A stretch of DNA of 14,488 bases. It comes from Pleurocapsa sp. MO_226.B13. Its GTDB lineage: Bacteria > Cyanobacteriota > Cyanobacteriia > Cyanobacteriales > Xenococcaceae. Below the pieces are notes generated by a model that worked only from the letters and a program-made list of their open reading frames with translations, did not search any database and had not been told where the DNA came from. The first letter of the stretch is position 1. Every line of letters starts with the position of its first letter. Positions 1 to 6,948 of the stretch are shown one piece after another. The stretch is taken from contig JASJEI010000157.1 of the NCBI GenBank assembly GCA_030064795.1, forward strand, positions 1-14,488, written 5' to 3'. The position numbers were made by a program, and so were the translations under genes.

Positions 1-771
1 GAACCCGTTGGCGGAATGGATCGGATCGCTACCGCATTTGAAGAGCGAGTAGGCGATCGCATTACCTACAATGCGGTAGTTAAGAGTATGCGCCAAACTG
101 GTAACGGAGTAAGCGTCGTCTATCAAGAAACAGAAACGGGAGAAGAACAGGAGTTAACCGCAGATTACGCCATCTGTACTTTTCCCTTACCTGTTTTAGA
201 ACAGATCGAGACGGATTTTTCACCGCAATTAAAACAGGCGATCGCCAAAGGGACTAATTACGCTAAGGCAGTTAAAGTTGCTTTTCAAGCCAATCAACGC
301 TTTTGGGAACAACAAGACCACATTTATGGCGGAATTTCTTGGACGGAGGAAGATATTACCCAAATTTGGTATCCTTCCAGCGGATTTCAGCAAGAAAAAG
401 GCATTCTCGTCGGTGCGTATATCTGGGATAATCCTATTGGCGAACCTTGGGGAAAGATGATGCCAAACCAACGCCTGGAAAAAGCGATCGCCCAGGGGCA
501 GAAAATTCACCCCAATTATTCAGAGGTAATTAAACCAGAAATGGGGATAACTATCGCCTGGGAAAAATTGCCCTATTGTCTCGGCGGTTGGGCAGAGTGG
601 TCAGACGAAGATCGCGACAATGCCTATCGTCTACTCAATCAAGTCCAAGGCCCAATTTATTTAGCTGGAGAACATTTAAGCTATTTAACGGGTTGGCAAG
701 AAGGTGCGGTGCTTTCAGCCTATCAAGCGATCGCCAGAATTTCCGCAAAAGTAAAAGCAACTAAAACATAA
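1..771 (+). CDS. Flavin amine oxidase / L-amino-acid oxidase-like protein, 5' partial
   Basis: C-terminal 256 residues of a GMC/MAO-type flavoprotein; the frame is open from base 1, so the start and the N-terminal Rossmann FAD-binding motif lie upstream. Seen: PVGGMDRI at residues 2-9, a motif that begins the central part of L-amino-acid oxidases and monoamine oxidases; the CTFPLPVL strand around residues 59-66; and near residues 221-244 the C-terminal FAD-contacting stretch LAGEHLSYLTGWQEGAV-LSAYQAI. The family oxidises L-amino acids or amines to imines, giving H2O2 and then ammonia. The export-signal RidA protein 21 bp downstream fits an imine-producing enzyme and hints that this enzyme may also be exported, but its N-terminus is not visible. 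A polyamine or other amine oxidase is the main alternative. Family call is firm, substrate is not. Confidence 0.85.
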   Translation, partial: EPVGGMDRIATAFEERVGDRITYNAVVKSMRQTGNGVSVVYQETETGEEQELTADYAICTFPLPVLEQIETDFSPQLKQAIAKGTNYAKAVKVAFQANQRFWEQQDHIYGGISWTEEDITQIWYPSSGFQQEKGILVGAYIWDNPIGEPWGKMMPNQRLEKAIAQGQKIHPNYSEVIKPEMGITIAWEKLPYCLGGWAEWSDEDRDNAYRLLNQVQGPIYLAGEHLSYLTGWQEGAVLSAYQAIARISAKVKATKT

Positions 772-792
772 GATTTGGTAAGGAAAAAATAA

Positions 793-1311
793 ATGTTTCG
801 ATTTTGGCAAAAAATAGCTTTGATTTCGCTTTTGGTAATCGGATTGCTCGTTGGTACTCTAAAAGGTACTGTAGCCCAAGTAATTCGCCATCCCATCCCC
901 GATTCAGATTTTCCGATCGCTCAAGCAGTGTCAGTGCCACCTGAAAACACTTTAGTATATGTAAGCGGTCAAGTTCCTTCCGTAGTTGATGAGAATGCCG
1001 AACCAGACTCAATTGCAGCTTTTGGGGATACAACAACTCAAACTGTTACTGTTTTAGAGAAAATTCAAAGCATTCTCGAAGGACTCGATTTAACCATGGC
1101 GGATGTGGTCAAAATGCAGGTGTTTTTAGTCGGAGATCCCGATAATGGGGGTCAAATGGACTTTAGTGGCTTTATGGAAGGTTATACCCAATTTTTTGGT
1201 ACGGAAACACAGCCCAATTTACCAGCGCGATCGGCGATGCAAGTTGCTGGTTTAGTTAACCCAGGCTGGTTGGTAGAAATTGAAGTAGTAGCCGTACAAT
1301 CTCAATCTTAA
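793..1311 (+). CDS. Exported RidA/YjgF/YER057c-family protein (enamine/imine deaminase-like)
   Basis: 172 residues. Residues 1-28 form a signal peptide: a short basic start (RFWQK), a hydrophobic core (residues 8-22) and a likely cleavage site after TVA28. The remainder (about 130 residues) is a RidA domain: SGQ at 58-60, PNLPARSAMQ at 141-150 with Arg146 aligned to the catalytic arginine of RidA proteins, and VEIEVVAV at 161-168 with the family glutamate Glu163. RidA proteins hydrolyse 2-imino/enamino acids to 2-keto acids and ammonia. Most are cytosolic, so an exported copy is noteworthy. An AAGGA ribosome binding site lies 9 bases before the ATG. The gene is 21 bp after an amino-acid oxidase-like gene and probably cotranscribed; the pair makes sense as imine production and removal in the periplasm or thylakoid lumen. 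Substrate is inferred. Confidence 0.88.
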   Translation: MFRFWQKIALISLLVIGLLVGTLKGTVAQVIRHPIPDSDFPIAQAVSVPPENTLVYVSGQVPSVVDENAEPDSIAAFGDTTTQTVTVLEKIQSILEGLDLTMADVVKMQVFLVGDPDNGGQMDFSGFMEGYTQFFGTETQPNLPARSAMQVAGLVNPGWLVEIEVVAVQSQS

Positions 1312-1395
1312 GCCAAACTAATTCAGCTGTATCGTTGGGTCATCCCCTGCTGGTGTATCGCCACTAACAGCATTACAATCTGCCGCTCGGTACTA

Positions 1396-3201
1396 TCAAT
1401 CAATCTCAAACTTAAAAGGCAAACGAGCATAAACGCCGTTAGGGTCGTCAAAAGTCTGTAGCAGGGCTAGTTCTTGTCTTAGTTGGAGAAATTCGGCGGT
1501 TAAAGGTTCGATTTCTAGCTGAGATTCGAGCAGCTTAACATCAAACAGACGCTGTACTAACTCCGCTTCAAAACGATGTTGTTGGGGATATTCTTCTAGT
1601 TGCCAATCACCATCACTCAATTCAGCTTTTTGGGCAGCATAGGCGATCGCACTTTCCAAACCACCAATGCGATCGACTAAGCCAATTTTGACCGCTTCTT
1701 TTCCCGACCAAATTCTGCCTCGAGCAATTTCTTTGACCTTTTCTTGCGGTAGATTGCGATAGCGGGATACCTTTCTCAGAAACAGATTGTAGGTTTTGGT
1801 CACAGACTTTTGATAAATGGCTAATTCTGCTGCGGTTTTGGGGCGTACATTCGAGCCTATATCGGCATATTCTCCTGTTTTGACCACATCCCAGGTAATA
1901 CCATTATTATTAGCAATTTCTTGAATATTAGACAGTAAGCCAAACACCCCAATCGAACCCGTAATCGTGTTAGACTCGGCAAAAATCCGATCGGCTCCCG
2001 CAGCAATCCAATAACCCCCAGAAGCAGCGACATTACCCATCGAGACAACCACGGGCTTTTTCTTTTTCGTTAACAAGATCTCGCGTAGAATTACTTCCGA
2101 AGCAGTCGCGCTACCACCAGGACTATTAACCCGAAGTACGATCGCCTTAACGTTTTCGTCTTCTCTGAGTTCGCGGAATATTTCCGCAAAGCGATCGCTG
2201 CCAATAGTTTCGATACTCCCTCTTCCGCCAACAATTGCTCCCTCGGCATATACTAAGGCTATTGATTGTTCGACCGGGGCTGTGGCTTCTGCACTGCGAA
2301 TACTACGCTCCGCATAGGTAGCTAAATCTATCTGTCTAAAACCTTCCTCTGCCTCTGCTTCTCCCGTCAATTCTCGGAGTTTAGTAACTACACTGTCGTA
2401 ATAGCCTACGCGATCGATCAAAGCGATCTTTTTGGCTTCTTGGGGATCGATATATCCCCGTTCGTCTACAATTGCTTGCAATTTAGCTGGATCTAACTCT
2501 CGACTACTAGCAACTGTATTTAAAAATTTACCCCACAAGTCTTTTAATAGGGCTTTAGTTTGTTCTCGATTTGCCGGGCTAAAATCGGAACGAGTGTAGG
2601 GTTCAACTGCTGCTTTATAGTCGCCGACTCGAATTACCTGTACTCCTACACCATATTTTTCTAATGCACCTTTAAAAAACATCTGCTTAGAATTTAAGCC
2701 ATTTAGCTCCATTGTTCCCATAGGATTGACAATGATTTCATCGGCTAAGGAAGATAGATAATACTCTCGTTCGCTTAAAGTTACGTCATAAGCAATCACC
2801 TTTTTGCCAGTAGCGCGAAACTTTTCCAATGCCGATCTCAATTCTTCCATGGTGGCATAACCATTAGGACTTCCCCCCCTTCTACCATCCAGGAATAAAG
2901 CAGTAATGCGATCGTCTTTAGTTGCTTTGTCAATCGCTTGGAGAACTCGACGCAGAGTAATAATCTCTTGTTTTTTGCCTGAAAAGGCTTGAGCTAGATT
3001 AGCCGGGGGTTTTGAGTCTCTAACTTGAGTTGATAAATCAAAAACCAAGACCGATTTGTCTCTAATTCCTGGGGACTCTTCATCGGAAACTGTTGCCAAG
3101 AGCAGGAGCAGTAATCCACTAGTACCTAGAGTAATAAATAAAAACAAGCCCACCATGCTACCGATGGTGCTGGCAAAAGTTTGTTTGAGAAATTGATGCA
3201 T
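1396..3201 (-). CDS. sppA: Signal peptide peptidase SppA, 67K type
   Basis: 601 residues, the usual length of the long (67K) SppA class that carries two ClpP-like halves. One N-terminal membrane segment (residues about 14-36, GSMVGLFLFITLGTSG then a Leu run) anchors it. Seen: the general-base lysine Lys196 in VGDYKAAVEPY (N-terminal half) and the nucleophilic Ser394 in MGNVAASGGYW (C-terminal half), the two halves of the SppA Ser/Lys dyad; also RVNSPGGSATASE at 358-369 and the ITGSIGVFG strand at 413-421. It degrades signal peptides and membrane-protein fragments; in cyanobacteria a homologue has been linked to light acclimation and phycobilisome turnover. The gene runs against the RidA gene with 84 bp between stop codons. 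ATG start; no strong Shine-Dalgarno in front. A 450-bp gene-free region with two hairpins lies upstream and may hold its leader. Confidence 0.96.
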   Translation of the reverse strand: MHQFLKQTFASTIGSMVGLFLFITLGTSGLLLLLLATVSDEESPGIRDKSVLVFDLSTQVRDSKPPANLAQAFSGKKQEIITLRRVLQAIDKATKDDRITALFLDGRRGGSPNGYATMEELRSALEKFRATGKKVIAYDVTLSEREYYLSSLADEIIVNPMGTMELNGLNSKQMFFKGALEKYGVGVQVIRVGDYKAAVEPYTRSDFSPANREQTKALLKDLWGKFLNTVASSRELDPAKLQAIVDERGYIDPQEAKKIALIDRVGYYDSVVTKLRELTGEAEAEEGFRQIDLATYAERSIRSAEATAPVEQSIALVYAEGAIVGGRGSIETIGSDRFAEIFRELREDENVKAIVLRVNSPGGSATASEVILREILLTKKKKPVVVSMGNVAASGGYWIAAGADRIFAESNTITGSIGVFGLLSNIQEIANNNGITWDVVKTGEYADIGSNVRPKTAAELAIYQKSVTKTYNLFLRKVSRYRNLPQEKVKEIARGRIWSGKEAVKIGLVDRIGGLESAIAYAAQKAELSDGDWQLEEYPQQHRFEAELVQRLFDVKLLESQLEIEPLTAEFLQLRQELALLQTFDDPNGVYARLPFKFEID

Positions 3202-3425
3202 TGTAGTGATTTAAATAAGTTGATAGTTAAAGATAAATCGCAGCAAAGTGTTATCTAGTCTTATACTTCCCCCAGACTTGCCAATCCGTATCATGAAGTT
3301 GATGATTATCAAAATACTATTTGCCTGGATTAAAATCGTTCGCGCTGTACCCTAGACCCAAACTGTCATTAGAAATTCATCTGTCTGTCACAGGAAAGTC
3401 ACAGGGTTCTTTTATGCTATTGATT

Positions 3426-3479
3426 GTCGGTCCTAAACATGATTTCACTCAAAGCTCCTTCAGGCTTCTTAGGACTGAC
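3426..3479. repeat. Inverted repeat with nested stem; possible structured RNA or sppA leader element
   Basis: Arms GTCGGTCCTAA (3426-3436) and TTAGGACTGAC (3469-3479) pair over 11 bp with one G-U wobble (seven central bp perfect). Inside, AAGC (3452-3455) pairs with GCTT (3464-3467). No T-run follows, so it is a poor intrinsic terminator. On the minus strand it would lie about 225-280 bases upstream of the sppA start. Function is unknown. Confidence 0.45.
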
Positions 3480-3551
3480 TTTACTAGTTTAAGTCTTAAT
3501 TTAAATATAGTTTATCTATAAATCTTTACCTAAGTAATTTTGCTCAGATTG

Positions 3552-3601
3552 GGAAAATTATCATTACTCCTCAGCAATTAGTGAATCGCAACTAATTTTC
3601 C
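3552..3601. repeat. Inverted repeat with ACTCCTCA near its apex; possible small RNA
   Basis: Perfect 9-bp arms GGAAAATTA (3552-3560) and TAATTTTCC (3593-3601). Nested within, ATTACT (3563-3568) pairs with AGTGAAT (3579-3585) with one bulged base. The plus-strand apex region contains ACTCCTCA (3566-3573), complementary to Shine-Dalgarno sequences and sharing eight bases with the conserved core of the cyanobacterial small RNA Yfr1 (ACTCCTCACAC), but it lacks the rest of that core and the flanking two-hairpin layout. Treated as a candidate only. Confidence 0.4.
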
Positions 3602-3655
3602 ACTAAGGCTATGGTATTGAATGTTAAATTATATCTTAACTAAAATAAGCAATAG

Positions 3656-3820
3656 TTATACTTTAATGTATGACATAATCGTGCTCACCTCATCTGAAGT
3701 TATCGGAGCGGGTGCTGCCAAGTCCGAGGGGAGAAAAATGCGCGCACTTACTGCAACTAAAGCTAATAAGAAAATGGCGACTACAATTAAAGGAGCTACA
3801 TACTGACGAAAAAAATTCAT
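3656..3820 (-). CDS. Small single-pass membrane protein, 54 residues
   Basis: The minus strand reads ATG at 3820 to TAA at 3658-3656, 54 residues. It begins MNFFRQYVAPLIVVAIFLLA, and the hydrophobic segment continues to about residue 24; Arg27 follows, then IFLPSDLAAPAPI and a short acidic tail (TSDEVST). The pattern of a basic N-terminus, one clean hydrophobic helix and a polar Pro/Ala-rich tail is that of a real small membrane protein. It resembles in style the small conserved hypothetical proteins of cyanobacterial membranes, but I do not recognise a named family. The antisense frame here (3621-3806, plus) has no such pattern. It faces away from the kinase gene and shares a 269-bp upstream region with it. 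No clear Shine-Dalgarno is visible. Function unknown. Confidence 0.65.
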   Translation of the reverse strand: MNFFRQYVAPLIVVAIFLLALVAVSARIFLPSDLAAPAPITSDEVSTIMSYIKV

Positions 3821-4089
3821 AAGATTAGATTTATCTGGTTAAGGTCAAATCGAAAAGCAAAAAACCAACTGGCTGACAATCTTATTTTAAATTAAGGTTT
3901 TGATTTTAGATCGTCTAGTTTAGTTAGTTTTGTTGCTGGAAAATAATTAGTGACTTTAGGCATTGATGTCGAATCATACCTAAAAATACAATGTTTATTA
4001 TATAAATAATTTTTTCGTATACTACAGGTATCTGCGATCGCATCTAAAGTTTTATTGTCAATTAATGTTCGCTACAATTTATAAATCCT

Positions 4090-6678
4090 GTGTCCCAAGA
4101 TGTTATGTCAGACTCAGACTTTACCATTCCTATTTCTCAATCCGAAGATTCTAATCCCGAACGTAATGCTGAGTATGGTTATAAAGTACTTAAGTCAGGA
4201 GATCTGCTCAACCATAGATTTTATATTGTTAGAGAATTGGGGAGCGGTGGTTTTGCCACGACTTATTTAGCCATAGATAAACAGTCGGAAAATCAGACTA
4301 AATGTGCGGTCAAACAACTACAGCCCAAATTTAACAGCCTGTCAGTTTGGACGAGTGCCAAAGAACGTTTGGCCACAGAAGCAATGGTTTTGCAATGGTT
4401 GGGCAAACACGATCGAATACCTAGATTTATCGGTCATTTTGAAGAAAACAAGCAATTTTATTTGGTCTTAGAGTTCATTGAAGGAGAAGAATTCGAGCAA
4501 GAAATCCATCGCCAAGTCTTAAATGAAACACAAATAATTCAATTCTTGATTGATATTTTAGAAATCCTCTGCTCGGTTCACAAACAAGGTATAATCCATC
4601 GCGATATCAAGCCATCAAATTTAATCAGACGCAAATCTGATGGCAAAATGATTTTGATCGATTTTGGTGCGGTCAAAGAAATTGGTACTATGGCTTTTGA
4701 TACCAGCAAGCAGCAGGTTAAAACTCAAATTATCGGTACTCCAGGGTATATGCCTCCCGAACAAAATAACGGCAAACCCATCTATAGTAGTGATATTTAT
4801 GCTTTGGGTAGAACGGTGATTTTTGGGATGACTAACAAATCTCCTACAGAATGGGAAGAAACCGAACCTGAAGGTGTCAATGCTTGGAATAAAAAGATTG
4901 CCATTAGCGAGGCTTTTTTAAAGATAATCAACCGCATGACTGCTGTGAATACTTCGGAACGCTATAGCAGTGCCGAGCAAGTCTTGCAGGATCTAAAACC
5001 CTTGGAAATGATTGGGGAAACTATTGGCAATAAGTACCAAATAGTTAAGTATCTGGGTGGCAAAAGAAAAATTAACTCCTACGTTGCGGCCAGTTTGTTG
5101 GATGAAAATAAGTCGAGATACTATCTAGAAATTCTTCATCCCCACAACCCAGAGCCATCTTCCTTAGCTCAAATTACTAATGAGATCATGGTGGGGTTAG
5201 ATAAATTAGCGATTATTGATAAAGGTAAAAGAATTCCCAAAGCCCAAGAATATTTTATCGACAGCTCAAAAATATATCTGGTTCAAGAATATATAGAAGG
5301 CAAAAGTTTAGCTCAGATTATTGAAGATCAGTTTATTCTTTCCGAAGCGGAAGTAATTAATATTTTAATCGATGCTGCGATCGCTCTGGTACCAATTCAC
5401 AAACAACATCTCATTCACGGTAATATTCAACCCTCTAGCTTAATCAAAAGGCACAGAGACGGTAAAATCGCCTTAGTAGATTTTGGTCTGATCGGACAGA
5501 CACTGAATCTAATTCCCGATAGCAAAACAGGCTACATCCCTCCAGAGCAAATTGCTGGTAGAGCTAACACCAAAAGCGATCTTTATGCTTTGGGAATGAC
5601 TGCAATTCACGTATTAACTGGAACTTCACCCCAAAAATTAGAAAAAAATCCCCGCACGGGAGAGATACTTTGGCATCGCAAAGCTAGAATCAGCTATGGT
5701 TTTGCTAAAATCCTGGATAAAATGATTTGCTTAGATCAAAATCAGCGGTATCAATCAGTTAATCGGATTATCAAAGATCTGAGAAAAATCAAACACAAAT
5801 CTAAATTTAGAGGAGTTTATAAATATCTCGCGATCGCACCCGTGTTAGTTTTTGCGATCGTGATCGGGCTAACTCAATGGGCCCAGCGAGTAGCAATTCT
5901 GGAATTTTATAAAGGAGATATCAAATTAGAATCTAAGCAATATCAACAAGCAATTGATTATTATAATAACGGCTTAAAAAAATTACCCAACACTAGAGGA
6001 CAGGTCAAAAATTTTGAACAGGTTTGGTTGAAGAAAGCCAAAGCTCAAAGACAGTTAAATAGATATCAAGAAGCACTACAGACTTGCAGTACGGCTTTAA
6101 GACACTATCAAACTCCTCAGCTTTGGAATTGTAAGGCTTTAACTCTCTACAGTCTTGGAAGATATGATTCGGCAGTTAAAGCTTACGATCGAGCAATTGA
6201 AATAGCTCCCGAAAACGTCTGGTTGTGGAACAATCGCGGTGAAGCCTATACTCGCCTGCAACAAGTCAGTAAAGCTACCTTTGATTTTCAAAAAGCGATC
6301 GAACTCGCGCCTGAAAAAAGTTTTGTCCCCTGGAATAACTTGGGCAAACTACATTATCAACAACGAGATTATTCAGAGGCAATTACTGCCTACGAAAGGG
6401 CATTAACTGTCAAACCAGATTATCTACCTGCTTTAATTGGATTGGGTAATGCCCAAAAATCCAGCCGTCTCTATCAGCAAGCTACTGAGTCCTACGATCG
6501 CGCTCTGGCTATTAATCCTGATTATCACGAGGCTTGGTATGGAAAAGGAGCGGTTGCCGAATATTTGCGAGATTATCGACAGGCAAAAGATCATTATCAA
6601 AGAGCCTCTCAATTAAAACCAGATTGGGAAGCAGCAACTAATGCTATTGCTAGGGTAAATCGCAAATTGGGAATTTAG
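4090..6678 (+). CDS. Membrane Ser/Thr protein kinase: kinase + pseudokinase + TM + TPR
   Basis: 862 residues. Kinase domain 1 (about 44-303) has all catalytic elements: glycine loop GSGGFA 51-56, Lys75 in AVKQL, Glu97, HRDIKPSN 170-177 with Asp172 and Asn177, DFG 191-193 and GTPGYMPPE 216-224. Domain 2 (about 315-567) keeps the fold marks DFG 464-466, GYIPPE 481-486 and the SDLYALG stretch 496-502, but is degenerate: the glycine loop is GGKRKINS, the VAIK lysine is replaced by Glu347, and HRDIKPSN reads HGNIQPSS (443-450), losing the catalytic Asp, Lys and Asn. It is therefore a predicted pseudokinase. A single membrane helix (about 579-598) separates these cytosolic domains from about seven TPRs (602-848). 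Start is GTG at 4090; an in-frame ATG at 4105 is equally possible because neither has a strong ribosome binding site. Substrate and signal are unknown. Confidence 0.93.
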   Translation: MSQDVMSDSDFTIPISQSEDSNPERNAEYGYKVLKSGDLLNHRFYIVRELGSGGFATTYLAIDKQSENQTKCAVKQLQPKFNSLSVWTSAKERLATEAMVLQWLGKHDRIPRFIGHFEENKQFYLVLEFIEGEEFEQEIHRQVLNETQIIQFLIDILEILCSVHKQGIIHRDIKPSNLIRRKSDGKMILIDFGAVKEIGTMAFDTSKQQVKTQIIGTPGYMPPEQNNGKPIYSSDIYALGRTVIFGMTNKSPTEWEETEPEGVNAWNKKIAISEAFLKIINRMTAVNTSERYSSAEQVLQDLKPLEMIGETIGNKYQIVKYLGGKRKINSYVAASLLDENKSRYYLEILHPHNPEPSSLAQITNEIMVGLDKLAIIDKGKRIPKAQEYFIDSSKIYLVQEYIEGKSLAQIIEDQFILSEAEVINILIDAAIALVPIHKQHLIHGNIQPSSLIKRHRDGKIALVDFGLIGQTLNLIPDSKTGYIPPEQIAGRANTKSDLYALGMTAIHVLTGTSPQKLEKNPRTGEILWHRKARISYGFAKILDKMICLDQNQRYQSVNRIIKDLRKIKHKSKFRGVYKYLAIAPVLVFAIVIGLTQWAQRVAILEFYKGDIKLESKQYQQAIDYYNNGLKKLPNTRGQVKNFEQVWLKKAKAQRQLNRYQEALQTCSTALRHYQTPQLWNCKALTLYSLGRYDSAVKAYDRAIEIAPENVWLWNNRGEAYTRLQQVSKATFDFQKAIELAPEKSFVPWNNLGKLHYQQRDYSEAITAYERALTVKPDYLPALIGLGNAQKSSRLYQQATESYDRALAINPDYHEAWYGKGAVAEYLRDYRQAKDHYQRASQLKPDWEAATNAIARVNRKLGI

Positions 6679-6693
6679 AGTTATGTTTCTGAT

Positions 6694-6733
6694 TGCCAGT
6701 TTGTAAGATGATGACGAGCTGGCATTCTTTCCA
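6694..6733 (+). terminator. Weak hairpin after the kinase gene
   Basis: TGCCAG (6694-6699) and CTGGCA (6719-6724) form a 6-bp stem around a 19-base loop, followed by the pyrimidine-rich TTCTTTCC. It sits 15 bases after the kinase stop codon. The long loop and short T-run make this a weak call. Confidence 0.28.
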
Positions 6734-6772
6734 AGGCGATCGCTGTTGATTTTAATCTTTAAATTATATAAT

Positions 6773-6889
6773 CTAGCGGCGCAGCAGCTTAATAGCAATT
6801 CCCGATATCTGAAGCACAAGAGCGATCGCAGTACCCCGAAACAAAGAAGTAAGCAATTGCGATTTAATCAATTTGTTTCCTCTTGACAT
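6773..6889 (-). CDS. 38-residue ORF resembling the N-terminus of a polysaccharide flippase; possible remnant
   Basis: Minus strand ATG at 6889 to TAG at 6773. It begins MSRGNKLIKSQLLTSLFRGT and continues with the hydrophobic AIALVLQISGIAIKLL before ending in RR. The layout of a basic lead followed by L-x-R-G-T and a hydrophobic helix is typical of the first helix of Wzx/oligosaccharide flippases, and the reading frame stops just where the protein should continue. It lies 53 bp downstream of murJ on the same strand. It may be a gene remnant, a real tiny membrane protein, or chance. No Shine-Dalgarno is evident. Confidence 0.28.
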   Translation of the reverse strand: MSRGNKLIKSQLLTSLFRGTAIALVLQISGIAIKLLRR

Positions 6890-6909
6890 TGCTTATTTAT
6901 AAATCAACT

Positions 6910-6948
6910 TATTCCTACTCCTCGTTCCTCGTTCCTTACTCCTTACCT
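6910..6948. repeat. Degenerate heptamer tandem repeat, pyrimidine-rich
   Basis: Just before the murJ stop codon the plus strand reads CTCGTTC CTCGTTC CTTACTC CTTAC, a decayed 7-bp tandem repeat of the type scattered through cyanobacterial genomes. No function is implied; it overlaps the 3' end of murJ by a few bases at most. Confidence 0.45.

Larger units (their letters stand above)
3202..3655. other. Gene-free region with two nested inverted repeats
   Basis: No convincing protein gene on either strand. It holds an 8-bp direct repeat GTCACAGG at 3387-3394 and 3398-3405, and two separate long hairpins (3426-3479 and 3552-3601), listed on their own. The region is either the 5' leader and promoter zone of sppA (minus strand), or encodes one or two small RNAs. 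No tRNA or other RNA family was recognised. Confidence 0.5.

Noticed and set aside
3321..3521. 66-codon plus-strand frame with TTG start
   Set aside because: No ribosome binding site or recognisable pattern, and it overlaps the inverted repeat at 3426-3479.
3552..3601. Yfr1 small RNA
   Set aside because: The loop shares ACTCCTCA with the Yfr1 core but not the following CAC, and the core is not single-stranded between two hairpins as in Yfr1.
3621..3806. 61-codon plus-strand frame
   Set aside because: Lies antisense to the 54-residue membrane protein. Its composition has no helix or motif pattern and its start is unsupported; the minus strand is the better reading.
6613..6819. 68-codon minus-strand frame
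   Set aside because: Mostly antisense to the C-terminal TPR of the kinase gene and without any protein-like pattern.
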